The notes under the pieces: generated by a model
Databases searched by the model: none
What the model saw: only the letters and a program-made list of their open reading frames with translations
What the model was told of the DNA's origin: nothing
Part shown: piece by piece, positions 34,251 to 47,550 of the stretch
How positions within the stretch are numbered: the first letter of the stretch is position 1
How the letters are laid out: each line of letters starts with the position of its first letter
Program-made: the position numbers and the translations under genes
Origin: Okapia johnstoni
Lineage: Eukaryota; Chordata; Mammalia; Artiodactyla; Giraffidae
Assembly (NCBI GenBank): GCA_024291935.2
Contig: JAGTYA010000026.1
Coordinates: 10,086,001 to 10,150,000 of the forward strand
Reading direction: 5' to 3'
DNA length: 64,000 nt

Positions 34251-37200
34251 GGCTGAACACTCACTAGTTCTAGGAAAAGCCGGGAGGCGCTGGAGCGTAC
34301 CTGTTGCTGGGTGACTGGGTGTGCTGCCAAAACGGGATACAAGGGCAGGAGAGGTGGTGAAAAAGTGGAGTCTGGGGAGTAGGGACGGAGGCCGGCAATG
34401 TGCACGCACAGACAAAGGGCCGCGCCGCCGCTCTGTGGGCTCCGTTTGCGGCCCGGAACCTGCGGTCTCGAAGCGTGGGCAGGCCGGGGAGCAGGGCTAG
34501 GAGGAAGAAGCCCCGGGGTGCGGGGGTCCCCGACGGCGGACCTGCCGAGACCGAGGGAGGAGGGGTCAATGGCGGGGAGAGGGATCCTTGACCTGTCTGG
34601 GTGGCTGGAAGGGAAGCGCAGCGGCGTCTGGACCGAGCGTGCCTGGCTAGGTTGGCGAGTGCAGGCAGGACGGAGAACTGAGTTGGGGGAAAGCCACCTG
34701 GCGCCCGCTGTCTTGGAATCCCCTGCACAGGGTGAAAACGAGAGAGTGGGGATGGGGCAGCACTGGCCAGAGACGCCTTGCGCCTGCTTGTGCCCAGGGA
34801 GGAATGGGGGCATCGTGCGGAAGGTGAGGAGCCTGCACCAGAATACACTTAGCTAGGACCCGAGAGCAGTCCTGGAATCCCGTAGGGAGGTCACTCAGCC
34901 TCAGTCCAGCAGGGTCTCCAGCTTTTCGCCACAGCGGAGAGCTGTTTGCACTCCTGGGTTCTAAGCCCGGTGCTAGTTGCATCCCTCTCTCGGGCCAGCG
35001 CGCTCCCCAGCCCCGATTCTGCTGCTTCCCTCTCTAGACTACCTGCTTTCTGAACTAAAGCCCCTAGCACCTCCTTTCTGAGTTCAGAGCTGGAGGGCGG
35101 GAGGACAGTCCTTGGGACCCAGAGGTTGGAGCTTTCGCTTCGCTGTGTCCTCTCACCCTATATCCTTAGCCTGGCGCCTCGACCCCCCCTACTGTTCCCA
35201 GCGTTCTCCCTGCTATCTCAGAGCGCCCCTCGGGCCACGAGGGTTCTTGTGATGTCGCGGTGGAGCCTAACCGAGCACCAGCCCCTCCCTCGGACGCGGC
35301 AAGCCGGCGAGGCTGTGCTCGTCCCCAGAGAGACCACTGGGGCGCGCAGGCTGTGGCCGAAGGCGAAGGTGTGGACTGGCGCATGCGTAGACGGAGCAGG
35401 CCTGAACGCTGGGGCTTCTTGCAGTGTGATTTGGGGGCCTGGGCCGGCCGCAGCGGGGAGCGCGATTGGTCCGGAAGTGTGGTGCCACTGGCCGCTGGCT
35501 CCGCCCCGGCTCCCTCCTCGATAGTGGCTTTGCCTTAGGGCCTGGGGGCTGTCTGACCTTCAGGACGTTAATCTCATCAGTTTAGTCACTGAGGACCTCA
35601 CCTTGGTGAACCAAAATTGGTGCGCCAGGGCATGAGGTATTCAGAGTGGGAGGAGAAATATGGAAGGCCGACCGGAACAGCTGTAGAGCAAAGCGGGAGA
35701 AATGCACAAGTTCCCTAGTGGACACAAGGAGTCTCCCTCGTCACGTTTCATGAGCCGCCCAGAGGAAAGGCCCGCCGAGGCGCGGATCTCTGTGGTCCCC
35801 CTCCCCGTGTTTCCTGTTCCGTGGTGTGGTACCCTTCTTACTAGAACACAGATGCTGTGGGTGATCTTGAGTGGTGGACACCAGGGACTAGTCTGAGCAG
35901 CTTCAAAGGCAGGCTGCCTGGAAGGTGGTGGTCTCCATTTGAACTTGGGTGCAGTGTCCTTGCAGGATCAGGAGGATGGCCTTTGGTGTGAGCCCTCCAC
36001 AAGTCCAGGGGGCAGGACTGACTTCCTCACTGTTCTGTCTTCTCCCCATCCTTGCAGGATCCCTTTGTGGCGTTCCACATCAACAAGGGCCTTGTGAGGA
36101 AGTATATGAACTCCCTTCTGATTGGAGAGCTGTCTCCGGAGCAGCCCAGCTTTGAGCCCACTAAGAATGTGAGACCCTGTGGTGATGGAGGGGCAGGGGG
36201 TAGAAGGCAGGCCTCTATATGCTCACAGGTCACCACAGTCAGTAGTTCCTGCAAATCTTGAGATCCTTGCTTTTCCTGCATAGTTGTTGGGTTTCAGGGC
36301 CTTTGGAAGCTGTGGTTCTCACAAGGCCACCACCACTACCATCACCATCCTCAACCCGAGACCAATCGACTGAGCACTTAACTCTGTACCAAGCATAACA
36401 TCATATAATCCACAGTTCCAGATGAGAAAACTGAGGCTCAGAGAGGTTAAGCAACATGACCAAGGATCACGCTGTCCGTAAGTGGCAGAGCAGGGGTAGA
36501 ATGATTCTGTTTAACTCCAAAGACCACATGATCTTAGACCTGATCCCACAGCACCTCCTGTTATCCTTGGCATTGTGGTACCTTTACCTAGGATTGTGGG
36601 CTTCCTCAGTTATCGCAGTGGGAGTGCCTTGAGCTTAAGAGGGATCTTGGCTCCAGTGCTGGGGTTGCATTGGGGAGAATAACAGCCTTTCCACCTCCAC
36701 TCTTCTACAGAAAGAGCTGACTCATGAGTTCCGGGAGCTTCGGGCCACGGTGGAGCGGATGGGACTCATGAAGGCCAACCCTATCTTCTTCCTGCTGTAC
36801 CTGCTGCACATCCTGCTGCTGGACGTCGCCGCCTGGCTCACTCTCTGGCTCTTTGGGACATCCTTTGTGCCCTTCCTCCTGTGTTCCGTGCTGCTCAGTA
36901 CAGTTCAGGTGAGAGCCCTGGGCTTGTTGAGAGCACAGCCTCACCCAGCATCCGTAGGGTGGGTTCTTTGTACCCCGTAGGAGGTACAAACTGAGGACAC
37001 AACGGGAGAGTTGGTACAGAAAGAGAACACCCGCTGCGTTGTCTGTGGCTTCTCTCTGCTTGTCTTCACCACACATGCACCTTCGTTTCTCTTGCTGCCT
37101 CTAGCTGCTCCTCCCAGGGTTCCCTTCTTCTTGTGGCATTTCTCCTCTGAAACTTCATGTTCAGATTCTGTCATGGTCCAGGCATGCCAAGAACCAAGAT

Positions 37201-40200
37201 TCTGGTTTCTCGGTAAAGCTTGGCTTCCCCCGCACCCCCACCACAACACTTGCCCAACACCTGGCTGTCAGAACCCCCTCGTTCATTAAGCCTCCTACTT
37301 GCCTGAGTTTGTCACTCCGTCCCAGTCTGTACTTATGGATGTTTAGTCCATCGGAAGTCACAGAGGCCCAGAGCTGGAGACTCTGAAGAACAGAGAAGGG
37401 ATAGTGACTAGCCCCAGCTCTCATGTGAGTCGGTGGCAGAGGCAGGACCCAGACTTCCTGACCCCTTTCCGGATGTACTCCGTTTGGCTAGCACAGGCCA
37501 GCTGGATGAGGGAAGGGGGAGAGGCCGAGTCAGTTGAGACGGATGCTGGGCCACTCTCAGTGCTAACCCTTCTCACTCAGGCCCAGGCTGGCTGGCTGCA
37601 GCATGACTTTGGACACCTGTCCGTCTTCGGCACCTCTAAGTGGAACCACCTGGTACATCATTTTGTGATTGGTCACCTGAAGGTCAGTGGGATGGGGAGG
37701 AACTCTCTGAAACTCGAGTCGACGACGGGCTGCCTCGGGGGAGAGGGAACACAAGGCTTTCATACTCACACCCCACTTTTCTGTAGGGGGCCCCTGCCAG
37801 CTGGTGGAACCACCTGCACTTCCAGCACCATGCCAAGCCCAACTGCTTCCGCAAAGACCCCGACATCAACATGCACCCCTTCTTCTTTGCCCTGGGGAAG
37901 GTCCTCTCTGTGGAGGTGAGCAGAGGTATCAGTGACGGTCTTAGAGCACAGAAACCAGCTAGCACAGTGGGCTTGCGGGGAAGTGCTCACAGTGCTGGTC
38001 TGTGTGGGTAAGACATGGTGGGCCAGGCTGGCCGGGCGACTGGAAGTTGTGGGAGGCCATAGGGAGTAAACAGGCTGCCTAGGACAGCCTAAGCCCTTCG
38101 TAGTGAGTTCAAGTCAGCAAATAGCTGTTGCAGAAAGGTACCACAGGCTGCTAAGGGCCCAAAGGATGACTAGATTGCTGTGCAAATGCTGCTCAGCCTT
38201 GAAGGGAGGGGATGGATGGTCCTCCTCGCGTGTGCTTTTTAGACACCCCCACCCCAGGCAGTCAGCCTCCTGCACTTGGTAATCGTCACCCTCGTATCCT
38301 ACTGTGTCATCATCTCCCCCACAACAGCTAGACTGGATTACTCCTCTGATGCCCAATGCCTAGAATATTCATCCACTGAGTAATTCTTCCCGCCCACCTG
38401 AGTCTAGTCTGACTTTCAGAGTGGTCAGCACTGGGTTTGGGTTGCCATCTGAGGCTGTGAGCGACAATTACATTGCAGCCGCTACTGGATGAATTCCTGA
38501 GAGTGGGTGGGAGACCTTGTGAGCCTTTAGTGAGTGCTAGGCGACAGAAGGCTGTGAGTGGCCAGTGGAGTTCTTTGAAAAGTTGATTTAAAACACTTTG
38601 TCCCAAGGCTCTGGGCAGTAGTCAGTTTTGCCAGGTCCCCCTCCCCTACTCCATGACATGCTATGACATTTCAGCACACCCAGAATTAAACGGTCGTTAA
38701 AAACATTTCAGTTCCAGGCCTGAATTCAAGACAGCCTGGCCCTCCTTCCTCTCTGACCGTGAGAAGAACCCTGTGGGAAGGTCCTGGCAGCACTGGCCAT
38801 CCTAGCACCAGGAACCCGTAGCTTGGAGCTTGTATTTCCTCTGACCACAAGGTTCTAATTTTCCCACTTCCTGAAGAGACTTACTTGGTTTGCTATATGC
38901 CCAACACCGTGCAAATGACACACCGGCCCTGGCCTCCCCTGGCTCGGGTGGCTCCTTAGAGAGCAGTGTGGGTTGCTTACAGGGCAGAGCATGAGGCTCC
39001 TGGTGGCACTTCTGTTGTCACTATAAAGATTTTTTTTAAAAAGGGATGAGAGTCTTAAGTGGAAGGGAACCTTCTCACACCACTGCCTCTGTTGCTTCTT
39101 TTTTTCCCCTCGTGTTGTTTCTTGGTACTCGGGTTTTTAGGAAATTCCTTTCTGTAGACACTAAAAATAGAGAATGCTCTGGGACCAAAATAACTCTCTG
39201 GTGTTTTGTGGGGTTTTTTGGTTTTTTTGGTTTGTTTAGTTACAAGGCTGAGGATAGGCTGTCTGTTAGGAAAGGCGTGGGTTACAGAATACTTGGTTCT
39301 TGGTTCAGCCTCAGTGGGTCCAGACTGAGCACTGACCCCTGGGCTGACCCAGAAGCATCTGTCCCGGTGCCTCCCAGCTCCCCTGGAGAACAAGGGAAGT
39401 GTAGGGAATTCTTCATGCTAAAGATAACTTTACTGGCCTTCAAGAGCTGAAACACAGTGGGGCAGTTATCAGCATTGTAATGGCCACTACAGTCTTGATT
39501 GCCATTCAAGGAGGCAGCCGGCAGACAGAGCTCCCTTCCATAACAGTCCCCAAAACAACAAGGCCAGAGTTCTACCCACCTACTCCACCATACATGGCAG
39601 ATGCTTCTCTTCTGGCTTCTCCCTCTTAATTAATGTTGCTTGGAATAGGATGCTGCCTTCAAAACATATTCCCAGTCCATAGACTTCTTCATCTCCCCTG
39701 CCTCCCATCCCTGGGTCTGGTCTATCTCAGATCTGGAATATTGGTCCAGTCTCCTTGCTGGTCTCCCTTCAACTCGACCTGCCCCCTGCAGTTCATTCTC
39801 CCCACCACTATCCAGAGTGAGCCTTTAAAGTGCAAAGCAGATCCTGCCACCTGCTGAAGGCCAACCAGGGCTTCCCATCACTTTTGGAATAAAATCCAAA
39901 CTCCTTCCTGTAGCCTTCCCAGGGCCAGCATGATTTGCCCATCCCTAGTTTTCTGGCTTTATTGACTATTCTTCCTTTTATATTCCCAGCCGCACTGGCC
40001 TTCCTCTGTCCCTTGAACATCCCAAACCTTTATTCCCTCTGCTTTAAATGCTTTTCTTCCCAGTGCCAGCACTGCTGGCTCCTTCTCATCATTCAGGTCT
40101 CCATTCTCATGTCAGGTCCTCAGGGAGGCCATATCTGACTATCCTACCCAAGACAGTGCCTCCCTCCCTTTCGGTCATATTTTACTGTTTTTAATCTGTA

Positions 40201-43200
40201 ATTATCTTCAACTCTGTCTATAAAGTCATTACCAGCTTCCTCTCCTAAGATTATAAGCTCCACAAGGGTAGGAATTTTGTGTTGCTCATCTTTGTATCCT
40301 CACACCTAGAACAGTGCCAGGCACATAGACCCTTAATAAATACTTGTTGAATGAATCAGTTAATGTAGGAAGAATGCCGCATTTAGCAAAAGTGCCGGGC
40401 ACAGTCTCAGTAAATGTTCTGTCAAAGCAGCAAATGGACTCATGAAGGAAGGATGAGCTCTGGGGTATCCTGCTCTGGGGTGGAGTTCCTCCTGTACCCT
40501 GTGGTCCTCTGGTCACCAGAACCAACAAGGGCATGTGGGGCAGAAGGAGCTGTGCAGAGTTCCACTGTCATGGTTTTGAGCGCTCTTGTTAGGGGACCCT
40601 AGCTGAACTGGCAGCAGCTCGCCTTACCACCTGCTGGCTTGCCAGCACCTTCAGATTGCCAAACTGTTCTTGGTATTCTTTCCACAAATATTTGCCATAT
40701 GTTGCTTAGCTTTCAAGAGATTTTATAAAGCTCATGTTGACATCTGAAGAAACCAAACGATTTTGGAGAAGGTCAGGGGCTTGGATATAGAGAGACCGCT
40801 GGCCTGTATAGGGGTGAAGATGGTTGTCTGTGGAGACCCTGGTGTCAAAAAAGTACCAGATGGAGAAAGGAAGGGGAGGTGGGGGGCCCTGGAAACCTGA
40901 CAAGGGTGTCTCTGGATGAACATGGGGAGCCCCGAGGACCCACAGGCTCTGCTGTGCTCACGCCTTGTGTGGGTGTGAGCCACCGAGCCGTGTCCGTGGT
41001 ATGGTGAGCTTAGCAAGCCCAGCAGCTTGGGCTTCATGCGCCAGGAGCTGGAGGTCAGGCTGGGCCTACGGGAGCCTTCCATGGCGCCAGCAAGCTGACG
41101 GCCCCTGCAGCAGGCTTCTGTTCCTGCTCGGGGAAAAGCCAAAGTCACAAGAGGAGGGGAATGGGTGACCGGCCTGTGGGTGCTGATTTGTGTTTGCTTT
41201 TCCTTCCCAGCTCGGAAAACAGAAGAAAAAGTACATGCCCTACAACCACCAGCACAAATACTTTTTCCTGAGTGAGTATCCTCCTCCAGCACCTGGGGGG
41301 CCGCTGCCTTGGCAGGGGCTGCCAACTGGGCTGTGAGTAGGGAGTAAGCCTCCTGAGATGACAGTGTTTGAAGTTAAGGCTGGAAGTTCTCCTCATGGAC
41401 CAGGTTACTCCCTGCAGGGGACCAGTCTACCCTCTAAGGAGCAAAGTCAACAGTTTGGCTAATGTTTGGTCAAAGGTCACTGGTGTTGGGATCAAACTGG
41501 TTCCTCTAGGCCCACCCTGGCTTCCACAAGGGAACTGAGTGGTGGGGAGCAATCCTGATTAAACCTGTGAAACTTCACTTTGTCAGGCACACACCAGGGT
41601 CAAGGTAGGGCACAGTCCAACTCCCCGGGGGGACGAAAGGTAGCTACACTAGCAATGGGAGGATTGGACCACAAGAGGGAGCGGAAGAGACAGCGTTTCT
41701 ATGGTTGCCTTAAGCTCTTTTCTGTATTCCTTTTTTTAAAAATACTTACTTATTTGGCTGTGTTGGGTCTTAGCTGTTGCACGAAGGGAACTTCGCTGCG
41801 AATCGCAGACTCTAGTTGTGGCGTGCAGACCCTGGAGAGCACCGGCCTCAGTAGTTGAGGAGTGTGGGCTTAGTTACTCCACGGCATGTGGGATCTTCGT
41901 TCCCTGACCAGGGGGCAAACCCAAGACCCCTGCATTGCAAGGTGGATTCCTAACCACTGGACCGCCAGGGAAGTCGTTAAGCTCTTTCTGAAGACTGCTG
42001 CTACTTTAAAGATCTGCTCCATACTGCCTGTGGTGGTGGTGTAGTCGCCAAGTCGTGTCTGACTCTTATGACCCCATGGACAGTAGCCTGCCAGGCTCCT
42101 CTGTCGATGGGATTCTCCAGGCAAGAATACTGGAGTGGGTTGCCATTTCCTTCTCCAGGGAATCTTCCCAACCCAGGAATTGAACCCAGGTCTCCTGCAC
42201 TGCAGGCAGATTCTTTACCAACTGAGCTACGAGGGAAGCCCTTCCATAATGCCTAACGAATTTTAAACGTCAGCCATTCCCCCAAGGAGGGGATGATTCC
42301 ATTGATCCCATTTTAGTTCAAGGGAATTTATCTTAACTGCCTGGAACTCCATCCCTATGTAGAAACGGGGATGGGATAGAAGGGTGGGACAGAAACATTG
42401 GAAGAAAGGCTAGAATTGATGGCACATCAGGATAGAAGAGCCATGGGTGGGCATCGTGATGCTGGGTTATAGGTAATGTCAGGGCCATGCAGAGAAGGGA
42501 CACAGGACACCAACTAGCACAGTGGACGGGAGCCACTTCTTCAACTCCCGGTTCTAAGAGATGCTCATGTGCCCCTTTCCATAGTTGACCTCCAGGCTTC
42601 TTCAGGTTGGGTGGCACCAGCTCATTTCCCTAGTCAAGGGAAGTGAGCTTTCAGCCTGTGGAGGATCAGCAGGGTCCCCCCACTCAACACACACACTTTC
42701 CGCTGCTGTTCCTTCACCTGCGTGGTGGAGCAGCCAGGAGCAGGGGGCTGATGGCTGCAAGGACGGGCATAGGGCCAGGAGAAGGACCCCTGGCAGAGGC
42801 AGGGCTGAAGACAGGGCAGCTCAACTCGGGGAGGAAGAGCAGCACCTTCTTAAAGGCACGGGTGCAGGGCAGCTTCCACACCACGTGGAGCTCGTTCCCC
42901 CAGCTGTCCTCTTCCACTGAAGAGAATGCCATGCCCTACCCCTCACCCGCTCAGCATCCACTGGGAGATTCTCCTTTCTTCAGGCTGGCATTCATGCCCA
43001 CTTTCAGTGCCTGGTCAGTCCTAATGGATTGAGAAGGGCAGCTGGAGGGGCGACAGGAGATGGCAGAGGGGCAGCCCTGTGCTGAGCCCATCTGTCCCAT
43101 ACCAGATGGCCCTTTGGCGACCCTTCTGTGGCTCACATTTCCTCCCATGTCTCCATTTCCTCCCCAGTTGGACCCCCAGCCTTGCTGCTTCTCTACTTCC

Positions 43201-45367
43201 AGTGGTATATTTTCTACTTTGTTATCAAGAGGAAGAAGTGGGTGGTAAGTATCCATAGCCCCCAGATCCCACATCCTTTGTCACCAGTACCCTGAGGGCT
43301 GGGAATGGGGTTCCCCAGGGAAAATCCCACTAGGGTTTAGTCCAGGCCTAATTTAGAGCAAAGTAGCAGAACCAGGTAGAGACCGCCCATACCTCTAGAT
43401 GAGATGATTTGGGCTCAGCAGGCAACCTGACTTCTGATGCCCTATTTCATTCAGCAAGTATCTCCTGAGGTCACTGTTCTCGGCATAAAGCAGGGGCCAG
43501 GCTAGGTAGGGGGAAGAGGAACGAGAGACGGCCCCTACTCTCAGGAAGTGTCTGATGAAGCAGGACGTGATTACAACCAGAGAAGAGGTATAGGTTGAAG
43601 GTTCTGGGATTCCAAAAGGGAGCTGACTGCACCTGGCTGGATGGGAGGCCTCAGAAAGGACTTCATGACATCACTTTTCTAGCTGGGCGTGGACAGGTAG
43701 ATGTGGGGAAGTGGGAATGGACTCTGAGCAGAGAAACTGGGAATTAATGGGCGAATTTGGTCACTGGATGAGGGGTGCTGGACTTGGGTGTCAGGGGAGG
43801 AGAGTGGTGCAGGAAATTGATGGACAGTTTGATCAGGGTACTGGCACGGACTGAGCTGTGGTCCTGGAAGGTTCATTTGGCAGCCAGAGGAAGGCAGAGA
43901 TTGGGTTGGGGGGAACTGGAGACAGGGAGACCTGGCACCTGTGAAGGAAACAAACAAGGAGGGCTGGGGGTGCTGCTTGGAAAGGAGCAGCGGTGCTAGA
44001 TGGCACTGGAGGGGGCAGCTGAGAGAGGCTGCCGTGACCACTTGTCTCAGTACTGGGGAGGGTGGCTGCTCCATGCGAGAAACAGGCGCTGCAAGAGGAG
44101 AGGTGCTTTGTGGTGTCACAGGGCTCTCTTGCCTCTTGCTGCAGGACTTGGCCTGGATGATCACCTTCTACGTCCGCATCTTCCTCACTTATGTGCCGCT
44201 GTTGGGACTGAAAGGCTTCCTGGGGCTTTTCTTCATGGTCAGGTAGTACTTGATGGGGGAGGAGGGGCTGGCACAGAGAAGCAGACGTTTGAGAATAACC
44301 AGTCTAGTCTGGGAGTGTTGGCTGGGGAAGGTTGGGGTAGAGCAGTTATTTGAGGGAGAGTGAGAACTCTGGGCTCTGCTTGTACTGATTTTGTCCGGGT
44401 GCCTTATCCACCAGGTTCCTGGAGAGCAACTGGTTTGTGTGGGTCACACAGATGAACCACATCCCCATGCACATTGACCATGACCGCAACATGGACTGGG
44501 TCTCTACCCAGGTAAGAGACAGTCACTTGAAAGACCTGGGCATAACACAATTAAAAGGGTGGGTGGGCACAGACCCAGGGTAGGGGGTGGGTGGTGGTAA
44601 CAACAGAAGTTCCCAAACCTTGCCTCGTTAGCTGGACACTTCTCTCCTGCCACCACATGGAGAAGGGAGTGACTGAAGCAGGCCAGCTTTGCCTGAAGAA
44701 GGCTGGGCTGGCCTTTCCATCTGGTACCCAGAGCCATGCTCCCTCTGACCTTCCCCTCCAGCTCCAGGCAACATGCAACGTCCACAAGTCACCCTTCAAT
44801 GACTGGTTCAGTGGCCACCTCAACTTCCAGATTGAGCACCAGTGAGTAGGGAGGCCGAGCAGGCAGGGACTGGGGAGGGTTCACGTAGGAGCGGGAAGGG
44901 GGGGGTGGTGTGGGACAGAGGAGCTGGAGCCACTGACTGTCCCCTGTTATCCCTGAAGCCTTTTCCCCACGATGCCTCGACACAATTACCACAAAGTGGC
45001 TCCCCTGGTGCAGTCCCTGTGTGCCAAGTATGGCATAAAGTACCAGTCCAAGCCCCTGTTCTCAGCCTTCGCTGACATTGTCCAGTGAGTATCTGAGCTT
45101 GGAAAGAGGGCAAGGTGGTGGGGTCGGTGATAAAGAGTGCAGGGTGGGAGCCAGAGCAATGCTTCCTGGGTCTTCTGGAACGGAGGGTCACCAAGCAAAG
45201 GGGCCTCGCATCACTTCTGGAAGGGCCTCGCTGCTGCACTTCTGGTGGGTGGTCTGGCTTTGGGCTCCACTCTGCCCCGTTTCCCTCACCACCTGCCCTC
45301 ATCTTGCCCCCACAGCTCACTGAAGGAGTCCGGGCAGCTCTGGCTAGATGCCTATCTCCACCAGTAA
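33964..45367 (+). CDS. FADS1: Acyl-CoA (8-3)-desaturase, delta-5 fatty acid desaturase, complete, 12 coding exons
   Basis: FADS1 introduces the delta-5 double bond into C20 polyunsaturated acyl-CoAs (DGLA to arachidonate, ETA to EPA) in the ER membrane, using electrons delivered to its fused cytochrome b5 domain. Coding exons with GT/AG borders and joined frame: 33964-34158, 36058-36168, 36711-36908, 37581-37682, 37787-37915, 41211-41271, 43168-43244, 44145-44242, 44415-44511, 44762-44841, 44959-45084, 45316-45367. They total 1,326 nt, 441 residues plus TAA, close to the 444-residue human form. Visible motifs: cytochrome b5 HPGG at residues 49-52; histidine boxes HDFGH (176-180), HFQHH (213-217) and QIEHH (379-383), where the first residue of the third box is Gln as in all front-end desaturases. 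Hydrophobic segments are encoded in exons 3 and 7-8. The start is the ATG that gives MAPETPAQG, matching the family N-terminus. No frameshift or missing catalytic residue is seen. FEN1 follows tail-to-tail. Confidence 0.97.
34159..36057 (+). other. FADS1: FADS1 intron 1
   Basis: The intron starts GTGAGC and ends TTGCAG. Its first two thirds stay GC-rich, with a second CpG-dense patch at about 35240-35530 that contains the miR-1908-like hairpin. No ruminant retroposon is evident in it, unlike most of the window, which suggests constraint. Confidence 0.8.
35441..35520 (+). ncRNA. MIR1908: miR-1908-like microRNA hairpin in FADS1 intron 1
   Basis: Human MIR1908 lies in intron 1 of FADS1 on the sense strand. 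At the same place here, 35451-35471 matches the human 5p mature sequence (from memory) at 18 of 21 positions, with differences at positions 2, 10 and 11. The 3p arm at 35488-35508 differs from the human one at about two positions. The arms can pair across a short loop with a shared GGAGC/GCTCC core. Sense orientation implies co-transcription with FADS1. Whether it is processed in ruminants cannot be seen from sequence, and the change at position 2 alters the seed. Confidence 0.7.
36375..36530 (+). repeat. MIR/L2-type ancient repeat in FADS1 intron 2
   Basis: The phrase running from 'gatgagaaaactgaggctcag' through 'ttaagcaacatgacc' and 'gtggcagagcagggg' is the classic mammalian-wide interspersed repeat core. 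It is degenerate and predates ruminants. Confidence 0.6.
39640..40365 (+). repeat. LINE L2 3' fragment in FADS1 intron 5
   Basis: The run reads like the L2 3' region: 'tccagagtgagcctttaaa', 'aaaatccaaactccttcc', 'attataagctccacaaggg', 'acagtgccaggcacatag', ending in 'aaatacttgttgaatgaa'. It is an old element in the long intron 5 (37916-41210). The rest of this intron shows nothing that I recognise. Confidence 0.75.
41735..41985 (-). mobile_element. tRNA-derived (CHR-type) SINE, antisense, FADS1 intron 6
   Basis: The sequence begins 'atacttacttatttggctgt' and ends 'ccactggaccgccagggaag', the reverse complement of the common ruminant SINE that starts 'cttccctggcggtccagtgg'. Confidence 0.85.
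42035..42245 (-). mobile_element. Bov-tA SINE, antisense, FADS1 intron 6
   Basis: This is the reverse complement of the tRNA-Glu-derived Bov-tA unit, from the 'gtcgtgtctgactc' end to 'gagctacgagggaagccc'. It lies in the 1.9-kb intron 41272-43167. Confidence 0.9.
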
Positions 45368-47550
45368 CAGCCATCTCCCTCTGTAAGAAGGGTTATGGCG
45401 CCAAAGCAGATGGAGGCTTGGGGGCAATGCCACTACAATCCTAATATTCAGAGGGGGTGGGTTTGAGGACTCAAACCCCTCCCCTTTGTTTTCCAGGCAC
45501 AGATCTAAGATCGAAAGGGGTGGGGAGGACACACAAGCCCCCTGAAAGGAGGGGTGGAGCTGCTGGGGTAGGGCTGTGAGTTTAGTTTCTTTTTTGTTTG
45601 GCAGGTGGCTGGTGAGCCAAGAGGGAGGCGGGAGGGTGTGAGAATAGGGAAGGTCTACTGAGCCCAGAAATCAGGAAGAGATTTAGCACTGCAGTTTCAC
45701 CCAGGAAAGGGAGGCACTCAGCCTACTGGTCCATGTCTCGGTGCCTTCTCTACCCTGGCTTGCAAACCTCAATAGGTTCACAGGCTGGAGGAAGACAGAG
45801 CAGCTGAACCCCCTGGGCGAGATTTGGAATTCTGAGGCCTGGCATAGTGCGGGGCCTGGGAGCTCAGCTCACTCTAGGGCTAGGTGTGACCCATGTCTGC
45901 TTCAGACTCAAGAAGCAGTTTTTCCACTTTGAAAAGCAGGGTTGGGGGGAGCGAAGGCCAGGGCTGTGCTATTGGAGGCATCCAGCCCTGAAGGATGCTA
46001 AAACACTACTGGATTTGGTCTCATGTTCCATGTAGGGTACTAAGGGAGCATGAGGCTGCCAGCGGAGTCGCTGGCCATTAAAAATCCTTTCAGCTTTTGA
46101 CTGACCTCTTAACTATCACCCGAAGGACAGAACACTCCTAGGATGGGGAGTCTACTTCTTGCTCCATAAGCAGGGTGGGTACATGTGGCACTCAGGCTTC
46201 TCCATAGAAACAAACTGGGGCTCCCAGTGGTTTCCCTGAACTGTCCTACTTGTGGTTCCAAATGGAGTAAAAACAGCAGCCAAGTGAGCGCAAGTGACCA
46301 GGCTGGGGGAGAGACTGGAATCACCAGTCATGAAGAATTCAGTCACAAAGAATGTAAGGGCTGTAAGAGATTTTCTATAACAAATTATGTTACAGCATCA
46401 CTTTTGAACAGGGGCAGTGGGTAAATACAACGACTTCATAGCTCTTATCAGAAACAGGAAGATAAAAACTGAAGTCTGGCCATCACAGCGGCCCTTAGAA
46501 TCCTTCCTCTGGTAGCTGTGTTTAAGTGTCTTTCTCTGCTGGAGTTTAGGAGACTCTTAAAAGTGTATCAGTCTAACACGGAAATATAATTTTTTAATCT
46601 TTTTTTTTTTTTAAAGATTGAAAACAGTTTAACCCATCTCTAGAGAGGGAACACCAGGACTGTCCCCCAGGGGTTATCAGCATTCACATCCCCACCCCCA
46701 TAGCCTTTCAGTTCAGGTGAGATCAATTCACCTGTTCAACAGCATCTTCTCTAAGCATATTGAGTATTCTGGACACTGGAGAGAACCTTAAACCAGAAGA
46801 AAAAAGCAGAGGCTTGGGAGCATTCACATTTAGTTTAGGAAGAGAACCGCAGAGATGAGAGCGATAATCAGGGCAATGAAGGCCCTAGGGCATGTTGGGG
46901 TGGGGTTAGAGGCACCACTTAACAGGCTTTGCTATTACTTAAAACAGACTTTTACATACACACACATAGGAAACCAGGTTGCAGAAGATTTTAGGTCTTT
47001 TCCATTGGGGCAGAACAATGAGAAGCAGAACCGGAGAGTTCTACTTTCACTGGCTCCTTCACTCTAGAATAGGTGCTAAACCCAGCCTATCAAGCCATCT
47101 GCTTTGAGCCCAGGCTACCCAATCTGAGCAAAGCTAGTGGGTGCTACTGAGCCAAGTCCAGGTCCTCAAAGCACCTCAACCACTGTGGCCTCTCCTTAGT
47201 CTGGCCCAGTGTGGTCTCATATGGCCACAAAGGGACAGACCAGTGACAAAAAGCTCAGAGCTGCAAGATAACATGAGTGATCTCACAGTGACAGGATCCA
47301 TACCACAACAGGAGAAAACAGGATTAGAGAGGATAAGTTGCCTCTCTGGTCATAGATGTGGCAGAACTAACATTTGAACTCACTTTTTAAAAACTCCCAT
47401 CTTCTAGGCTATCTTTGTTCATTTCCTACCACTTTGCCACAGGCCTTTTAAGTAGACCCTGTGTCAGTATCCTTTTTGTGTGTACTAGTTTTGTTACCAT
47501 GTGCTGATGAAGTCAAACTGAGAAATAAAAGTTAATTTTGACCAAACGAA
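45368..47550 (+). other. FADS1: FADS1 3' UTR
   Basis: Contiguous with the TAA and ending after a canonical AATAAA at 47524-47529. The length, about 2.2 kb, fits the long FADS1 3' UTR in mammals. It holds a T-rich tract near 46590-46615. No long ORF or recent retroposon is visible inside it. Confidence 0.7.
47524..47529 (+). terminator. FADS1: Polyadenylation signal AATAAA of FADS1
   Basis: Canonical hexamer on the + strand at the end of unique sequence, 2.16 kb after the stop, followed by repeat-rich intergenic DNA. Assigned by position. Confidence 0.65.

Noticed and set aside
33387..34848. Several 100-200-codon ORFs on both strands around FADS1 exon 1
   Set aside because: They overlap in many frames in a CpG island where stop codons are rare; only the FADS1 frame has a family match.
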